DNA from: Martinezella lusitana
GTDB lineage: Bacteria > Pseudomonadota > Alphaproteobacteria > Rhizobiales > Rhizobiaceae
NCBI RefSeq assembly: GCF_016901135.1
Contig: NZ_JAFEVL010000020.1
Coordinates: 372,001-436,000, forward strand
DNA length: 64,000 nt
Direction of reading: 5' to 3'
Each line of letters opens with the position of its first letter. Positions within the stretch are counted from its first letter, which is position 1. The position numbers and the translations under genes are program-made. Below are positions 26,048 through 34,643 of this stretch, one piece after another. A model generated the notes under the pieces. It had not been told where the DNA came from, searched no databases, and was given only the letters and a program-made list of their open reading frames with translations.

Positions 26048-26434
26048 GCTGTCTCCCCGGGCCTGGCATGGTCAAATGATGGCAGCTGTGCCATCCATAT
26101 TCAGACCATACGGTTGAGGAGATCGGCGGGTCGAGAACTCTGACGCCGCGAAGAGCCAAGCCACCCAAAACGATACGTTGCAACTACAGGATGATTGAGG
26201 CTTAAATAAGACCAGTCTTGGCTGAAAGAGCGAATAGGTCGTCGAATGCCGCATTTAAATGCGACACCCGTCCATGCCGGCTTGATCGGCGCAAGTGGTA
26301 TACGACTGAAAGACAGGTAAATTTTCCTCCAGCATGCAACTTTTTTGGCATCTCGCCGGTTGCTCTTCCAGGTGACGGCTCCTATGTTCCGCATCACCTG
26401 CCGACGCAATTTTTTGCCAAGAGGAGATATGACC
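26048..26434. other. Divergent control region of cspA and sodB
   Basis: A 387-bp noncoding gap between the divergent cspA and sodB genes. It has relatively AT-rich patches, a perfect 14-bp palindrome at 26250-26263, and GAGGAG at 26421-26426 serving sodB. No protein or RNA gene was recognised. Confidence 0.6.
26250..26263. promoter_or_regulatory. 14-bp perfect palindrome upstream of sodB
   Basis: CGCATTTAAATGCG is perfectly self-complementary, centred in the cspA-sodB gap 172 bp before sodB. It could be a redox- or metal-responsive operator; the protein is unknown. Confidence 0.4.
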
Positions 26435-27037
26435 ATGGCTTTCGAATTGCCTGAACTTCCCTATGATTACGAAGCCCTTTCGCCCTTCATGTCGCGTGAG
26501 ACCCTCGAGTATCACCACGACAAGCACCACAAGGCCTATGTCGATAACGGCAACAAGCTCGCCGCTGAAGCCGGCCTTTCGGATCTCTCGCTCGAAGAGA
26601 TCGTGAAGAAGTCCTTCGGCGCCAATGCCGGCCTCTTCAACAATGCTGCCCAGCACTACAACCACATCCATTTCTGGAAGTGGATGAAGAAGGGCGGCGG
26701 CGGCAACAAGCTGCCGGGCAAGCTCGAAGCAGCCTTCGCATCGGATCTCGGTGGCTACGACAAGTTCAAGGCCGATTTCGCCGCTGCCGGCGCCACGCAG
26801 TTCGGTTCGGGCTGGGCCTGGGTTTCCGTCAAGAACGGCAAGCTCGAAATCTCCAAGACCCCGAACGGCGAAAACCCGCTCGTTCATGGCGCCAACCCGA
26901 TCCTCGGCGTCGACGTATGGGAGCACTCCTACTACATCGACTACCGCAACCTGCGCCCGAAGTATCTCGAAGCCTTCATCGACAGCCTGATCAACTGGGA
27001 CTACGTCCTGGAGCGCTACGAAGCCGCAACGAAATAA
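26435..27037 (+). CDS. sodB: Superoxide dismutase [Fe/Mn]
   Basis: A 200-residue iron/manganese superoxide dismutase converting superoxide to oxygen and hydrogen peroxide in the cytosol. The start MAFELPELPYDYEALSPFMS is typical. Metal ligands are in TLEYHHDKHHKAYV (His27), NHIHFWKWMK, and DVWEHSYYIDYRN (Asp and His). ATG 26435 is favoured over 26429 because GAGGAG lies 8 nt upstream of the former but only 2 nt from the latter. The sequence alone does not settle Fe versus Mn. A strong terminator follows. Confidence 0.96.
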   Translation: MAFELPELPYDYEALSPFMSRETLEYHHDKHHKAYVDNGNKLAAEAGLSDLSLEEIVKKSFGANAGLFNNAAQHYNHIHFWKWMKKGGGGNKLPGKLEAAFASDLGGYDKFKADFAAAGATQFGSGWAWVSVKNGKLEISKTPNGENPLVHGANPILGVDVWEHSYYIDYRNLRPKYLEAFIDSLINWDYVLERYEAATK

Positions 27038-27061
27038 GCTTCGCCATATTGGCTGGCTTTC

Positions 27062-27096
27062 ACACCCGGCGTCGTCTTGGCGCCGGGTGTTTTCTT
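27062..27096 (+). terminator. Intrinsic terminator after sodB
   Basis: ACACCCGGCG and CGCCGGGTGT make a perfect 10-bp stem with a 9-nt loop, followed by TTTCTT, 25 bp after the sodB stop codon. Confidence 0.88.
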
Positions 27097-27157
27097 ATCC
27101 GCCGATCGTCAATAATGATGTTGTTCGCGTACCGCTTTGCCGGCCCAAGGAGGCTGC

Positions 27158-28000
27158 ATGTCGTCCACACCGCTCTTCCGCTTCGGTGTCGTCGCAGATC
27201 CGCAATATGCCGATCTGGAGCCAAACCTGACCCTCAATCGCTATCCGTCCAACAGCCTTGCCAAACTTCGCGAGGCGATAGAGGAATTCAACCGACACGA
27301 GCTCGCCTTCGTCGTGACCCTCGGCGATATCATCGATCGTGAATGGAAGAGCTTCGACGCGATTCTGCCCGTTTACGAGACCTTGCGACACCCAAAGCAC
27401 TTCCTGCTCGGCAATCACGATTTCGCCATAGCGCCTGAGCATCTGAAGGCTGTTCCCCAGCGCGTCGGCATGCCGTCGGCCTATTACGATTTCGGCCATG
27501 CGGGCTATCGCTTCATCGCGCTCGACGGCAACGAGATCAGCGTCTTTGCGCCGCCGGAAGGCGATCCGCGCCGAGATGAGGCGAAGGCGCTGATGAAGGC
27601 GCTGGAGACTTCGGGGGCGTCGAACGGCCAACGCTGGAATGCCGCCATCGGCAGTACCCAATATGCCTGGCTTGCGGCCAGGCTGCAGGAGGCGAAGACG
27701 GCGGGCGAGAAGGTCATCGTCATGAACCACTACCCGATCTTCCCGGACGATTCGCATAACGCGCTCGACAGCGACCGCATGCTGGCGCTGCTTGCCGAAC
27801 ACGATCATGTCGTCGCCTATCTCAACGGCCACAATCACGCCGGCAATTTCGGCGCCGTCGACGGAACTTACTTCGTCAATTTCAAAGGCATGGTCGATAC
27901 CGAAGACAGCAATGCCTATGCGATCGTCTCGGTTTATGAGGATCGGCTTGATGTTGCCGGGTTTGGACGCGAGACAAACAGAAGGTTGGCGTTGAGCTGA
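27158..28000 (+). CDS. Metallophosphoesterase, Mn-dependent ADP-ribose/CDP-alcohol diphosphatase-like
   Basis: A 280-residue calcineurin-type phosphoesterase with complete metal-binding motifs in order: GVVADPQYAD, TLGDIIDR, LLGNHDFA, IVMNHYPIF and NGHNHAGNF. The pattern of motif I (DPQYAD) and spacing match the ADPRibase-Mn family, which hydrolyses ADP-ribose and CDP-alcohols; that substrate assignment is by family only. AAGGAGG 4 nt before ATG 27158 gives a clear start. No signal peptide, so it is cytosolic. Confidence 0.87.
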   Translation: MSSTPLFRFGVVADPQYADLEPNLTLNRYPSNSLAKLREAIEEFNRHELAFVVTLGDIIDREWKSFDAILPVYETLRHPKHFLLGNHDFAIAPEHLKAVPQRVGMPSAYYDFGHAGYRFIALDGNEISVFAPPEGDPRRDEAKALMKALETSGASNGQRWNAAIGSTQYAWLAARLQEAKTAGEKVIVMNHYPIFPDDSHNALDSDRMLALLAEHDHVVAYLNGHNHAGNFGAVDGTYFVNFKGMVDTEDSNAYAIVSVYEDRLDVAGFGRETNRRLALS

Positions 28001-28003
28001 CGT

Positions 28004-28900
28004 TCACTCCGCCGCCATCCGCATCTCTGCCACATCCCGCTTCGGCGGTGTGCCGAACATGCGGGTATATTCACGGCTGAATTGCGATGCGCTTTCGTAG
28101 CCGACCCGATAGGCGGCGCTCTCCACATTGGCGTGACCGGCGACCATCAGGCGGCGGGCTTCGAGCAGCCGCATCTGCTTCTGATATTGCAGCGGCGTCA
28201 TCGAGGTCAGCGTCTTGAAATGCTGATGGAACGAGGAGGGGCTCATGCGCGCCGCGGCGGCAAGCTGCTCGATGCGCACCGGCTCGGCGAAATTGTCACG
28301 CAGCAGGCGGATGGCGTCGGCAATGCGGCGCGTCTGGCTGTCCGGAAGCCCCAGCTTGCAGACCTCGCCGCCGTTGGGGCCGGTGAGTAGCCAGAAGCAG
28401 ATTTCCCGCATGATCGCCGGATAGAGCACCGGGATGGCCTTTGGGGTCGCGAGTAGCCTGGTCAATCGCACCAGGCAATCGGCAAGCGATTGGCTGAGAT
28501 CCTCGACAAAAATGCCGAGACCGGCACCGCCCGTCGGTTTCGGCGGCGTGTCGAGCTGCTCCATCACCTCGCGCATCATGCCGACATCGAATTCGATGGA
28601 GATGGCGATATAGGGCTTCTCCACGCTTGCCTGGACCACCCGGCCGGATGCGGGCAGCTCGATGCTGATGACGAGGGCCTGCATCTCTGAATAGTCGATC
28701 ACCCTGTCGTGCAGCATCAATTGCTTGGCACCCTGGACGATGACACAGAGCGCCGGCCTGTAGATCATCGCATGCGGCATTCTCAGCTCTGTCGAGCGCA
28801 TGATGTGCAGGCCGTCGATGCCGGTCGGAAATATCCCGCTGTCGCCGTGATCGCTGGCTTCGATGAATTGCGTGATCGCATCTCTAAGGGCTGACGACAT
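28004..28900 (-). CDS. AraC-family regulator with AraC_N sensor domain
   Basis: A 298-residue AraC-family activator. The N-terminal part matches the AraC_N (PF06719) type found near oxidoreductase genes: MPHAMIYRPALCVIVQGAKQ, VSIELPASGRVVQASVEKPY. The C-terminal helix-turn-helix pair is RIEQLAAAARMSPSSFHQHF and VESAAYRVGYESASQFSREY, ending FGTPPKRD. It is divergent from two short-chain dehydrogenase genes, which are its likely targets; this context is common for this subfamily. Confidence 0.9.
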   Translation of the reverse strand: MSSALRDAITQFIEASDHGDSGIFPTGIDGLHIMRSTELRMPHAMIYRPALCVIVQGAKQLMLHDRVIDYSEMQALVISIELPASGRVVQASVEKPYIAISIEFDVGMMREVMEQLDTPPKPTGGAGLGIFVEDLSQSLADCLVRLTRLLATPKAIPVLYPAIMREICFWLLTGPNGGEVCKLGLPDSQTRRIADAIRLLRDNFAEPVRIEQLAAAARMSPSSFHQHFKTLTSMTPLQYQKQMRLLEARRLMVAGHANVESAAYRVGYESASQFSREYTRMFGTPPKRDVAEMRMAAE

Positions 28901-29063
28901 CGGCGGTCTCCGGGGCAGGGTGCCATGCTATCATCATAGCAGGGGGATGCCGCCCGACAAGGTGGTTGGAGGAATAGGCAAGAAATTCGAGAGTTCCGGC
29001 ATTCAAGGAAATGGCTCGACGGGCGTAGGCTTCCGTCATCAAGCATTCCCTGGAGTACGGCAA

Positions 29064-29846
29064 ATGACGACTGAAAATATCGATAAATCAAAGGCAAAGA
29101 TCGCAATCATCACAGGCGGCAGCCGCGGTCTCGGCCGAAACACGGCCATTCATCTCGCCCGCCGTGGTGTCGATGTCATCCTGACCTACAACTCAAATAA
29201 GGCAGAAGCCGATAGCGCTGTGACCGAGATCGAGGCGCTCGGACAGAAGGCCGTGGCACTGCGGCTCGATGCCGGAAACGTCGCCACGTTTGATGATTTC
29301 ATCGCGGCCATCGGCCAAGCGCTGCGCCAGATCTGGGGGCGGGACCGTTTCGATTTTCTCGTCAACAATGCCGGCACGTCCTATCACGCGTCTTTTGCGG
29401 AAACGACGGAGGCCGAGTTCGACAAGCTCTACAACGTCCATTTCAAGGGCGTCTATTTTCTGACGCAGAAGCTGCTGCCTCTCATTCAGGATGGCGGCCG
29501 CATCGTCAACATCTCCTCCGGCCTTGCCCGCTTCAGCAACCCGGGCTCGTCGGCCTATGCGGCGATGAAGGGAGCGGTCGAAGTTCTCACGCGATATCTG
29601 GCCAAGGAGCTCGGCTCTCGTGGCATCGCCGTCAACACGGTGGCGCCGGGTGCGATCCAGACAGATTTCAGCGGCGGCATCGTCCGCGACAATCCCGAAG
29701 TCAACAAGATGGTTGCGTCCATGACGGCACTCGGCCGGGCCGGCGTGCCCGATGACATCGGCCCGATGATCGCCTCGCTGCTGTCGGAGGATAATCGCTG
29801 GGTCAATGGCCAGCGCATCGAGGTCTCCGGCGGCATGGTGGTTTGA
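29064..29846 (+). CDS. Short-chain dehydrogenase/reductase
   Basis: A 260-residue classical SDR. NAD(P)-binding is IITGGSRGLGRNTAIHLA, the NNAG motif is FLVNNAGTSYH, the catalytic Ser is in IVNISSGLARF and the Tyr/Lys pair in SAYAAMKGAVEVL. The C-terminal half ends in RIEVSGGMVV. ATG 29064 follows TGGAG. A positively charged residue after the first strand (TYNSNKAEA) leans to NADPH. It is divergent from the AraC gene and 50 bp before a second SDR, so the two probably form an operon. Substrate unknown. Confidence 0.9.
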   Translation: MTTENIDKSKAKIAIITGGSRGLGRNTAIHLARRGVDVILTYNSNKAEADSAVTEIEALGQKAVALRLDAGNVATFDDFIAAIGQALRQIWGRDRFDFLVNNAGTSYHASFAETTEAEFDKLYNVHFKGVYFLTQKLLPLIQDGGRIVNISSGLARFSNPGSSAYAAMKGAVEVLTRYLAKELGSRGIAVNTVAPGAIQTDFSGGIVRDNPEVNKMVASMTALGRAGVPDDIGPMIASLLSEDNRWVNGQRIEVSGGMVV

Positions 29847-29896
29847 TTGTTGATTTCCAATTTGATCGATGGCTGCTTGACCCAGGGATGCGGACT

Positions 29897-30679
29897 ATGA
29901 AACTCCACGGCAACACGGTCCTGATCACCGGCGGCACCAGCGGCATCGGCTACGAACTTGCGGCCGAGCTCTCGAAACTCGGCAACAAGGTTATCGTCAC
30001 CGGCCGCGACCAAGCCAATCTAGACGCCACACGACAGAAGTTGCCCGATGTCCACACCATACGGAGCGATGTCAGCGATCTCTCGGCAATCGCCAGCCTC
30101 TATCAGCAGGTCGTCGGAGAATTTCCGGAGCTGAACATGCTGATCAACAATGCCGGCATCATGCGCAAGATCAATCTCCAGACCCATGAGAGCGATCTTT
30201 CCGACATTGTCAGAGAAATTGACATCAACCTCAGCGGATCGATCCGCATGGTCATGCAGTTCCTGCCGCATCTGAAGACCAAGAGCAGCGCCGCCATCGT
30301 CAATGTCTCGTCAGGGCTCGCTTTCGTGCCGCTGCCGATTTCGCCGATCTATAGTGCAACGAAAGCGGCGATCCATTCCTTCACGCAATCGTTGCGCCTG
30401 CAGCTGAAGAACACCAATATCAAAGTCATAGAGTTGGCGCCGCCGGGTACGGAAACGCCGCTCTTTCACGGCGATTTCACCGCGCAGGATACCGGCGGTG
30501 TCACGCCGATGCCTCTCAAGACCTTGGTCCGCCATGCAATCGCTGGCCTGAAGAAAGACAGGCTGGAAATTCGCCCCGGCCTTGCCAACATCCTGAAATT
30601 GATGAGCCGTGTCGCACCAGACTTCATGGTTCGCCAGCTCGGACGGTCAGTGGGTCTTATGCATGCCGAGCGGGACTAG
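29897..30679 (+). CDS. Short-chain dehydrogenase, DltE-like
   Basis: A 260-residue SDR of the DltE-like type: MKLHGNTVLITGGTSGIGYELA, LINNAGIMRK, IVNVSSGLAFVP and the YSATKAAIHSFTQSLR catalytic block. The C terminus has an extended basic segment (PDFMVRQLGRSVGLMHAERD) that can reach toward the membrane. It shares its end with the convergent WYL regulator: both stop codons use the same CTAG at 30676-30679. Substrate unknown. Confidence 0.88.
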   Translation: MKLHGNTVLITGGTSGIGYELAAELSKLGNKVIVTGRDQANLDATRQKLPDVHTIRSDVSDLSAIASLYQQVVGEFPELNMLINNAGIMRKINLQTHESDLSDIVREIDINLSGSIRMVMQFLPHLKTKSSAAIVNVSSGLAFVPLPISPIYSATKAAIHSFTQSLRLQLKNTNIKVIELAPPGTETPLFHGDFTAQDTGGVTPMPLKTLVRHAIAGLKKDRLEIRPGLANILKLMSRVAPDFMVRQLGRSVGLMHAERD

Positions 30680-31377
30680 CCGGCGCCGGCTTGTGCATTC
30701 ACCTGCCAGCCGTTCACCCACATCTGCCGCAGGCCGTCGCCTTCGCCCTTGAACGATCGTCCGGTCGCCTCGCAGCTCTCAATCCTATCGCTGCGGAAGT
30801 TGCGGATCGCCTGGCGCAGCTCGCACCAGGCGACGATGTTGGCTGTTTCGGCATAGTAGATCAGCGCGATCGGCCGGATGATGCGCTCGGTGGCGCGGCC
30901 GAGTTCGTCGCGATAGGCGAGATCCAGCTTCTCCTCGTCACGAATGGCGCGGCGCACGAGCGCCAGATCGATGGCCGAGGCTGATGGCGCGGCAAAACCC
31001 CAGGCATGCAGCGCATTGGCTTCGAAGGTTTGGCGCAATGGCGGCGGCACGGCGCCGGCAATCTTGGCACTGACACGCTTGGCCGCCTGCTTCAGTTCAT
31101 CATCGCCGGTGCGCTCCAGCAGCGCCAACGACAAGACGATCGCCTCCATTTCCTCGATCGAAAACATCAGCGGCGGCAGGTCGAAGCCGGGACGCAGGAT
31201 ATAGCCGATGCCGCGTTCGCCCTCGATCGGAACCCGCATCGCCTGCAGTGCTGCGATATCGCGATAGACGGAGCGAACGGTCACCTCCAGCCGTTCCGCA
31301 ATATCGGCTGCTGTCACCGTCCTCTTGGCCAGCCGCAGGATCTGAATGATCTCGAACAAGCGCGACGCCTTGCGCAT
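30676..31377 (-). CDS. YafY-type HTH-WYL transcriptional regulator
   Basis: A 233-residue regulator with an N-terminal HTH_11 domain (LFEIIQILRLAKRTVTAADI, VTVRSVYRDIAALQ) and a C-terminal WYL sensor domain (LALVRRAIRDEEKLDLAYRD, IYYAETANIVAWCELRQAIRNF). WYL domains bind nucleic acid or small ligands. It is divergent from a LysE exporter gene and a clear inverted repeat, ACTGAC-N8-GTCAGT, lies 24 bp upstream of its start, so control of lysE and itself is likely. Confidence 0.9.
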   Translation of the reverse strand: MRKASRLFEIIQILRLAKRTVTAADIAERLEVTVRSVYRDIAALQAMRVPIEGERGIGYILRPGFDLPPLMFSIEEMEAIVLSLALLERTGDDELKQAAKRVSAKIAGAVPPPLRQTFEANALHAWGFAAPSASAIDLALVRRAIRDEEKLDLAYRDELGRATERIIRPIALIYYAETANIVAWCELRQAIRNFRSDRIESCEATGRSFKGEGDGLRQMWVNGWQVNAQAGAG

Positions 31378-31400
31378 TTCATCCTCTTAACTTGAAGACT

Positions 31401-31420
31401 ACTGACAACACCCCGTCAGT
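31401..31420. promoter_or_regulatory. Inverted repeat, probable WYL-regulator operator
   Basis: ACTGAC-AACACCCC-GTCAGT has perfect 6-bp arms in the 128-bp gap between the divergent WYL regulator and LysE genes. CTGAC/GTCAG dyads are frequent in promoters of YafY-type regulators. Confidence 0.6.
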
Positions 31421-31505
31421 TGGCCTGATCTATAAGACTGCCTATCGAATTGAAAATCAACAATTTCCTCTGCCGGATTCGGGCGGAGGAGGATAGGCAA
31501 CTGAC

Positions 31506-32141
31506 ATGGGTTACGCTGAAAATCTCTGGCTCTTCTTTCTTCTTCTCTTCGGCATCATCATCGTGCCGGGCATGGACATGCTGTTCGTCCTTGCCAACTC
31601 ATTGACCGGCGGCAGCAATCGCGGATTGGCTGCCACCGGCGGCATCATGCTCGGCGGCGTGCTGCATTCGCTGAACGGCGCTCTCGGTATCGGCCTGCTG
31701 ATGCATTTCGTGCCCATTCTTTTCAATCCGCTGCTCATTGCCGGCGGCGCCTATATGGCTTTCATCGGGGTCACGCTGATGCGCAGTTCCATCACCGTCG
31801 GGCATGAAGGGCCGGCCGGCAGCCGCTCCGCCTGGAAGGCTTTCCGCCAGGGAGCGGTGACTTGCCTGATCAATCCGAAGGCCTATCTCTTCATCTTTGC
31901 CGTGTATCCGCAGTTTCTGAAGCCGGATTACGGCCCGATGTGGATACAGGCCGTCATCATGGGAGCCATGACCATAGTCACGCAATTTGCCGTCTATGGC
32001 GGGCTTGCCGTCACTGCCGGGCGCAGCCGTAATCTGCTGGTCGCCAATCCCCGCGCGACCGCCTTTGCCGGCCGCGCCGCCGGGTTGCTCCTTGTCGCGG
32101 TCTCGGCATTCGCCGTCTGGGAAGGGCTGAGGATGGGTTGA
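31506..32141 (+). CDS. LysE-family exporter
   Basis: A 211-residue inner-membrane exporter of the LysE/RhtB superfamily with about six helices. The N-terminal signature is FFLLLFGIIIVPGMDMLFVLANSLTGG-like (G-PGMDML...), with AWKAFRQGAVTCLINPKAYLFI in the middle, the conserved FxxG-NPK motif of the family. Members export amino acids or homoserine lactones. GGAGGAGG precedes ATG 31506. The divergent WYL regulator probably controls it. Substrate unknown. Confidence 0.9.
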   Translation: MGYAENLWLFFLLLFGIIIVPGMDMLFVLANSLTGGSNRGLAATGGIMLGGVLHSLNGALGIGLLMHFVPILFNPLLIAGGAYMAFIGVTLMRSSITVGHEGPAGSRSAWKAFRQGAVTCLINPKAYLFIFAVYPQFLKPDYGPMWIQAVIMGAMTIVTQFAVYGGLAVTAGRSRNLLVANPRATAFAGRAAGLLLVAVSAFAVWEGLRMG

Positions 32142-32306
32142 CGTTGGGAGCGGCAAGGCCAGTGTGTCAGGAACATGACACTGATTTTGCTGGGTTCTCA
32201 CCACTTTGTGACTTCATTGCCGGAGCGGAAACCGGCAAACATGTCACTCGCAATGCGCCGGCCGCGCATGCGGTCTTTATTATCCGTGGAGAGGTAGGAG
32301 AACGAA

Positions 32307-32750
32307 ATGAAATGGAAAGTGATTGTGGCGGCAACGGCTTTGGCCGGCATCGCCCTGGGTTCGGTCGTTGCAGCCGACGGCACGCATGATTCCCGCATCG
32401 GGATGATGAAGAAGATCGGCGGCGCGGCGGGCGCTCTCGGAGCGATTGCCAAGGGCGACAAGCCCTATGATGCCGACATCGTCAAGGCCTCGCTGACGAC
32501 GATCGCTGAGACGGCAAAGGCGTTTCCGGATCAGTTCGGCCCGCAGAGCGACAAGACGGATGCCGAGGTCAACCCGAAGATCTGGGACAATCTCGATGAC
32601 TTCAAGGCCAAGGCCGCCAAGCTTTCCAGCGATGCCGAGACGGCGCTGGCCCAGCTCCCGGCTGACCAGGCCGGTGTCGGCGGAACGCTGAAGACCTTGG
32701 GCGGCAGCTGTGGCGCCTGTCATCAGGCCTACCGCGTCAAGAAAGACTAA
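32307..32750 (+). CDS. Cytochrome c-prime-like (class II) periplasmic cytochrome
   Basis: A 147-residue exported protein: signal peptide MKWKVIVAATALAGIALGSVVAA, four-helix bundle and a single C-terminal haem motif CGACH preceded by GGS (about residues 134-142). A C-terminal haem site is the mark of class II cytochromes c, including c-prime and c556. These carry electrons or bind NO in the periplasm. GGAGAGGTAGGAG precedes ATG 32307. A dihaem cytochrome follows 100 bp later and may share its function. Confidence 0.9.
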   Translation: MKWKVIVAATALAGIALGSVVAADGTHDSRIGMMKKIGGAAGALGAIAKGDKPYDADIVKASLTTIAETAKAFPDQFGPQSDKTDAEVNPKIWDNLDDFKAKAAKLSSDAETALAQLPADQAGVGGTLKTLGGSCGACHQAYRVKKD

Positions 32751-32851
32751 GCGGTAGGTCAGCCTCGTCTGAAAATTGGTTTTGGCATCCGCACCGGCCT
32801 TGCCGCCGGTGCGGAGTCCTGTAGTTTTAGAGTCAGGCTAAGGGGGTAGAC

Positions 32852-33766
32852 ATGATGGCGCGGTTTGTCCGGTGGCTGCTTTGCCTCTTCGGGGTGATCA
32901 TTCTCGGCTTTGGTGCATTCTATTTTGTGACTGCGCCGTCGCCCCTGCCGGCAAGCCATTGGTCCAATCTCGGTGACCCCGATGTCAAGAACGGCGAGAT
33001 GGTGTTCTGGGCCGGCGGCTGCACGAGCTGTCATGCGGCGCCCGGCGCCCAGGGAGACGCCAAGTTGGTACTGTCAGGTGGTCTGGCGCTCACCAGCCCC
33101 TTCGGCACCTTCCATGTGCCGAATATTTCGCCTGACGAGAAGGCCGGGCTTGGCAGCTGGACGCTCGCCGATTTCGGCAATGCCATGAAACGGGGCGTCG
33201 GCAAGAACGGCGAGCATCTCTACCCGTCATTTCCCTATGGCTCCTATACCCGCATGAGCGACAAGGACATCAACGATCTCTGGGGCTTCTTAAAGACCCT
33301 ACCGAAGAGCGACAATGTCGCGCCGCCACATGAGCTGCCGTTTCCCTTCGATATCAGGCTGGCGCTTGGCGGTTGGAAATTCCTCTATTTCAACGACCAG
33401 CCGCGCATCGTCCTCGCCAATGCCGATGATAAGATCAAACGCGGGCAGTATCTTGTGGAAGGGCCGGGCCATTGCGGCGAATGTCACACGCCACGCGATA
33501 GTCTCGGCGGCTTCGTGAGCGGTCAATGGCTGGCCGGAGCGCCCAATCCCGAGGGCAAAGGGCGGATTCCGGACATAACCCCCGGCTCCAAGGCGATCGG
33601 CAGCTGGAGCGCCGGCGATATCGCTAACTATCTGGAAACCGGCTTCACGCCCGACTATGATTCCGCCGGCGGCTCCATGGCCGAAGTCCAGCAGAACATC
33701 GCCCATTTGCCGGCCGCCGATCGTGAGGCAATCGCCGCCTATTTGAAGGCGTTGCCGTCCCGGTAA
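32852..33766 (+). CDS. Membrane-anchored dihaem cytochrome c
   Basis: A 304-residue cytochrome with an N-terminal membrane anchor (VRWLLCLFGVIILGFGAFYF) and two class I haem motifs, CTSCH (about residue 57) and CGECH (about residue 208). Axial methionine candidates occur after each domain. The layout resembles the dihaem electron-carrier subunits of alcohol, aldehyde or gluconate dehydrogenases (FDH/ADH cytochrome-subunit-like), with PNISPDEKAGLGSWTLADF and PDITPGSKAIGSWSAGDI as the repeat-equivalent NI(S/T)P blocks. No dehydrogenase gene adjoins it here. Confidence 0.9.
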   Translation: MMARFVRWLLCLFGVIILGFGAFYFVTAPSPLPASHWSNLGDPDVKNGEMVFWAGGCTSCHAAPGAQGDAKLVLSGGLALTSPFGTFHVPNISPDEKAGLGSWTLADFGNAMKRGVGKNGEHLYPSFPYGSYTRMSDKDINDLWGFLKTLPKSDNVAPPHELPFPFDIRLALGGWKFLYFNDQPRIVLANADDKIKRGQYLVEGPGHCGECHTPRDSLGGFVSGQWLAGAPNPEGKGRIPDITPGSKAIGSWSAGDIANYLETGFTPDYDSAGGSMAEVQQNIAHLPAADREAIAAYLKALPSR

Positions 33767-33779
33767 GGCGAAGGGATTG

Positions 33780-34559
33780 TTAGACCACGCCCGAGCGCCG
33801 GGCGAGATAAAGATGCGTTTCGTATCGCAACTCGAATTCGCCGCCATGGGCATTGATGGTATCTGCAATGGCGGAAAGAAGCGCTTCCCGTTCCTCCGGC
33901 GGTAAAAGCCGATAGCCTGACAGCGTGCGCAGCAGGTCGGTATAGCTTTGCGCGGTATGCTTCCGGCTCCAGCGATAGCAATGCTGTGCCGGCGCTTCGA
34001 AATATTCGGATTGGCGCAGCAATTCCGCGAATGGACCGTCCGGCAGATACCATGCCTCCGCCGGAGGGCCGGAAAGCTGCGGTGCAAGACGGGCGTAGAT
34101 ATCAGCAAATTGTTCGGCGAGCGGTGACTCTGGTGGCATCGGCACGTTGCCGAAAACAGCGAGCGTGCCATCAGGCGCAAGTTGGGCGGCCGTCTTGGCA
34201 AAGCGCAATTCCGGCGAAACCCAGTGGAGCGATTGCGCTGCCGCCACAAGCTTGAACGCTCCCGGCTCGCTCGGCCATGCCTCGAAGGTAGTCTGCGCGA
34301 AGCGGACCTTTGGGAAGCCCTCAAGGTTCTTCCTGGCGACCGCGATCAATTCTTCGCCCGGATCAAGCGCGAGAACGGAAAGACCTCGGCGCGCAAACCC
34401 TTGCGTTGCCTGTCCTGTGCCGCAGCCGATTTCAAGGACCGCATCGGTGTCGCTGAGACTCGCGAAGGCGATGACACCATCGAAGAGCGCTTCGGGATAG
34501 ATGGGGCGAGCGCTGCCATACAAGCTGGCGACGCCATCGAATGTGAACCGCTGTTCCAA
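33780..34559 (-). CDS. Class I SAM-dependent methyltransferase
   Basis: A 259-residue methyltransferase. SAM motif I is AVLEIGCGTGQATQGFARRG and motif II/III-like blocks are LSVLALDPGEELIAVARKNL and FKLVAAAQSLHWVSPELRFA. The start MEQRFTFDGVASLYGSARP-IYPEAL is typical of the broad Methyltransf_11/25 group. The acceptor substrate cannot be inferred. It is convergent with the cytochrome gene and ends 13 bp from it. Confidence 0.85.
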   Translation of the reverse strand: MEQRFTFDGVASLYGSARPIYPEALFDGVIAFASLSDTDAVLEIGCGTGQATQGFARRGLSVLALDPGEELIAVARKNLEGFPKVRFAQTTFEAWPSEPGAFKLVAAAQSLHWVSPELRFAKTAAQLAPDGTLAVFGNVPMPPESPLAEQFADIYARLAPQLSGPPAEAWYLPDGPFAELLRQSEYFEAPAQHCYRWSRKHTAQSYTDLLRTLSGYRLLPPEEREALLSAIADTINAHGGEFELRYETHLYLARRSGVV

Positions 34560-34643
34560 GGCGTACCCCCAGTTGCAGATCGAAGCCGGACGGCCTTTTT
34601 TCTAGCGTATTTTCATTGAACTTTACAGCGCAACGAGTTTGGC

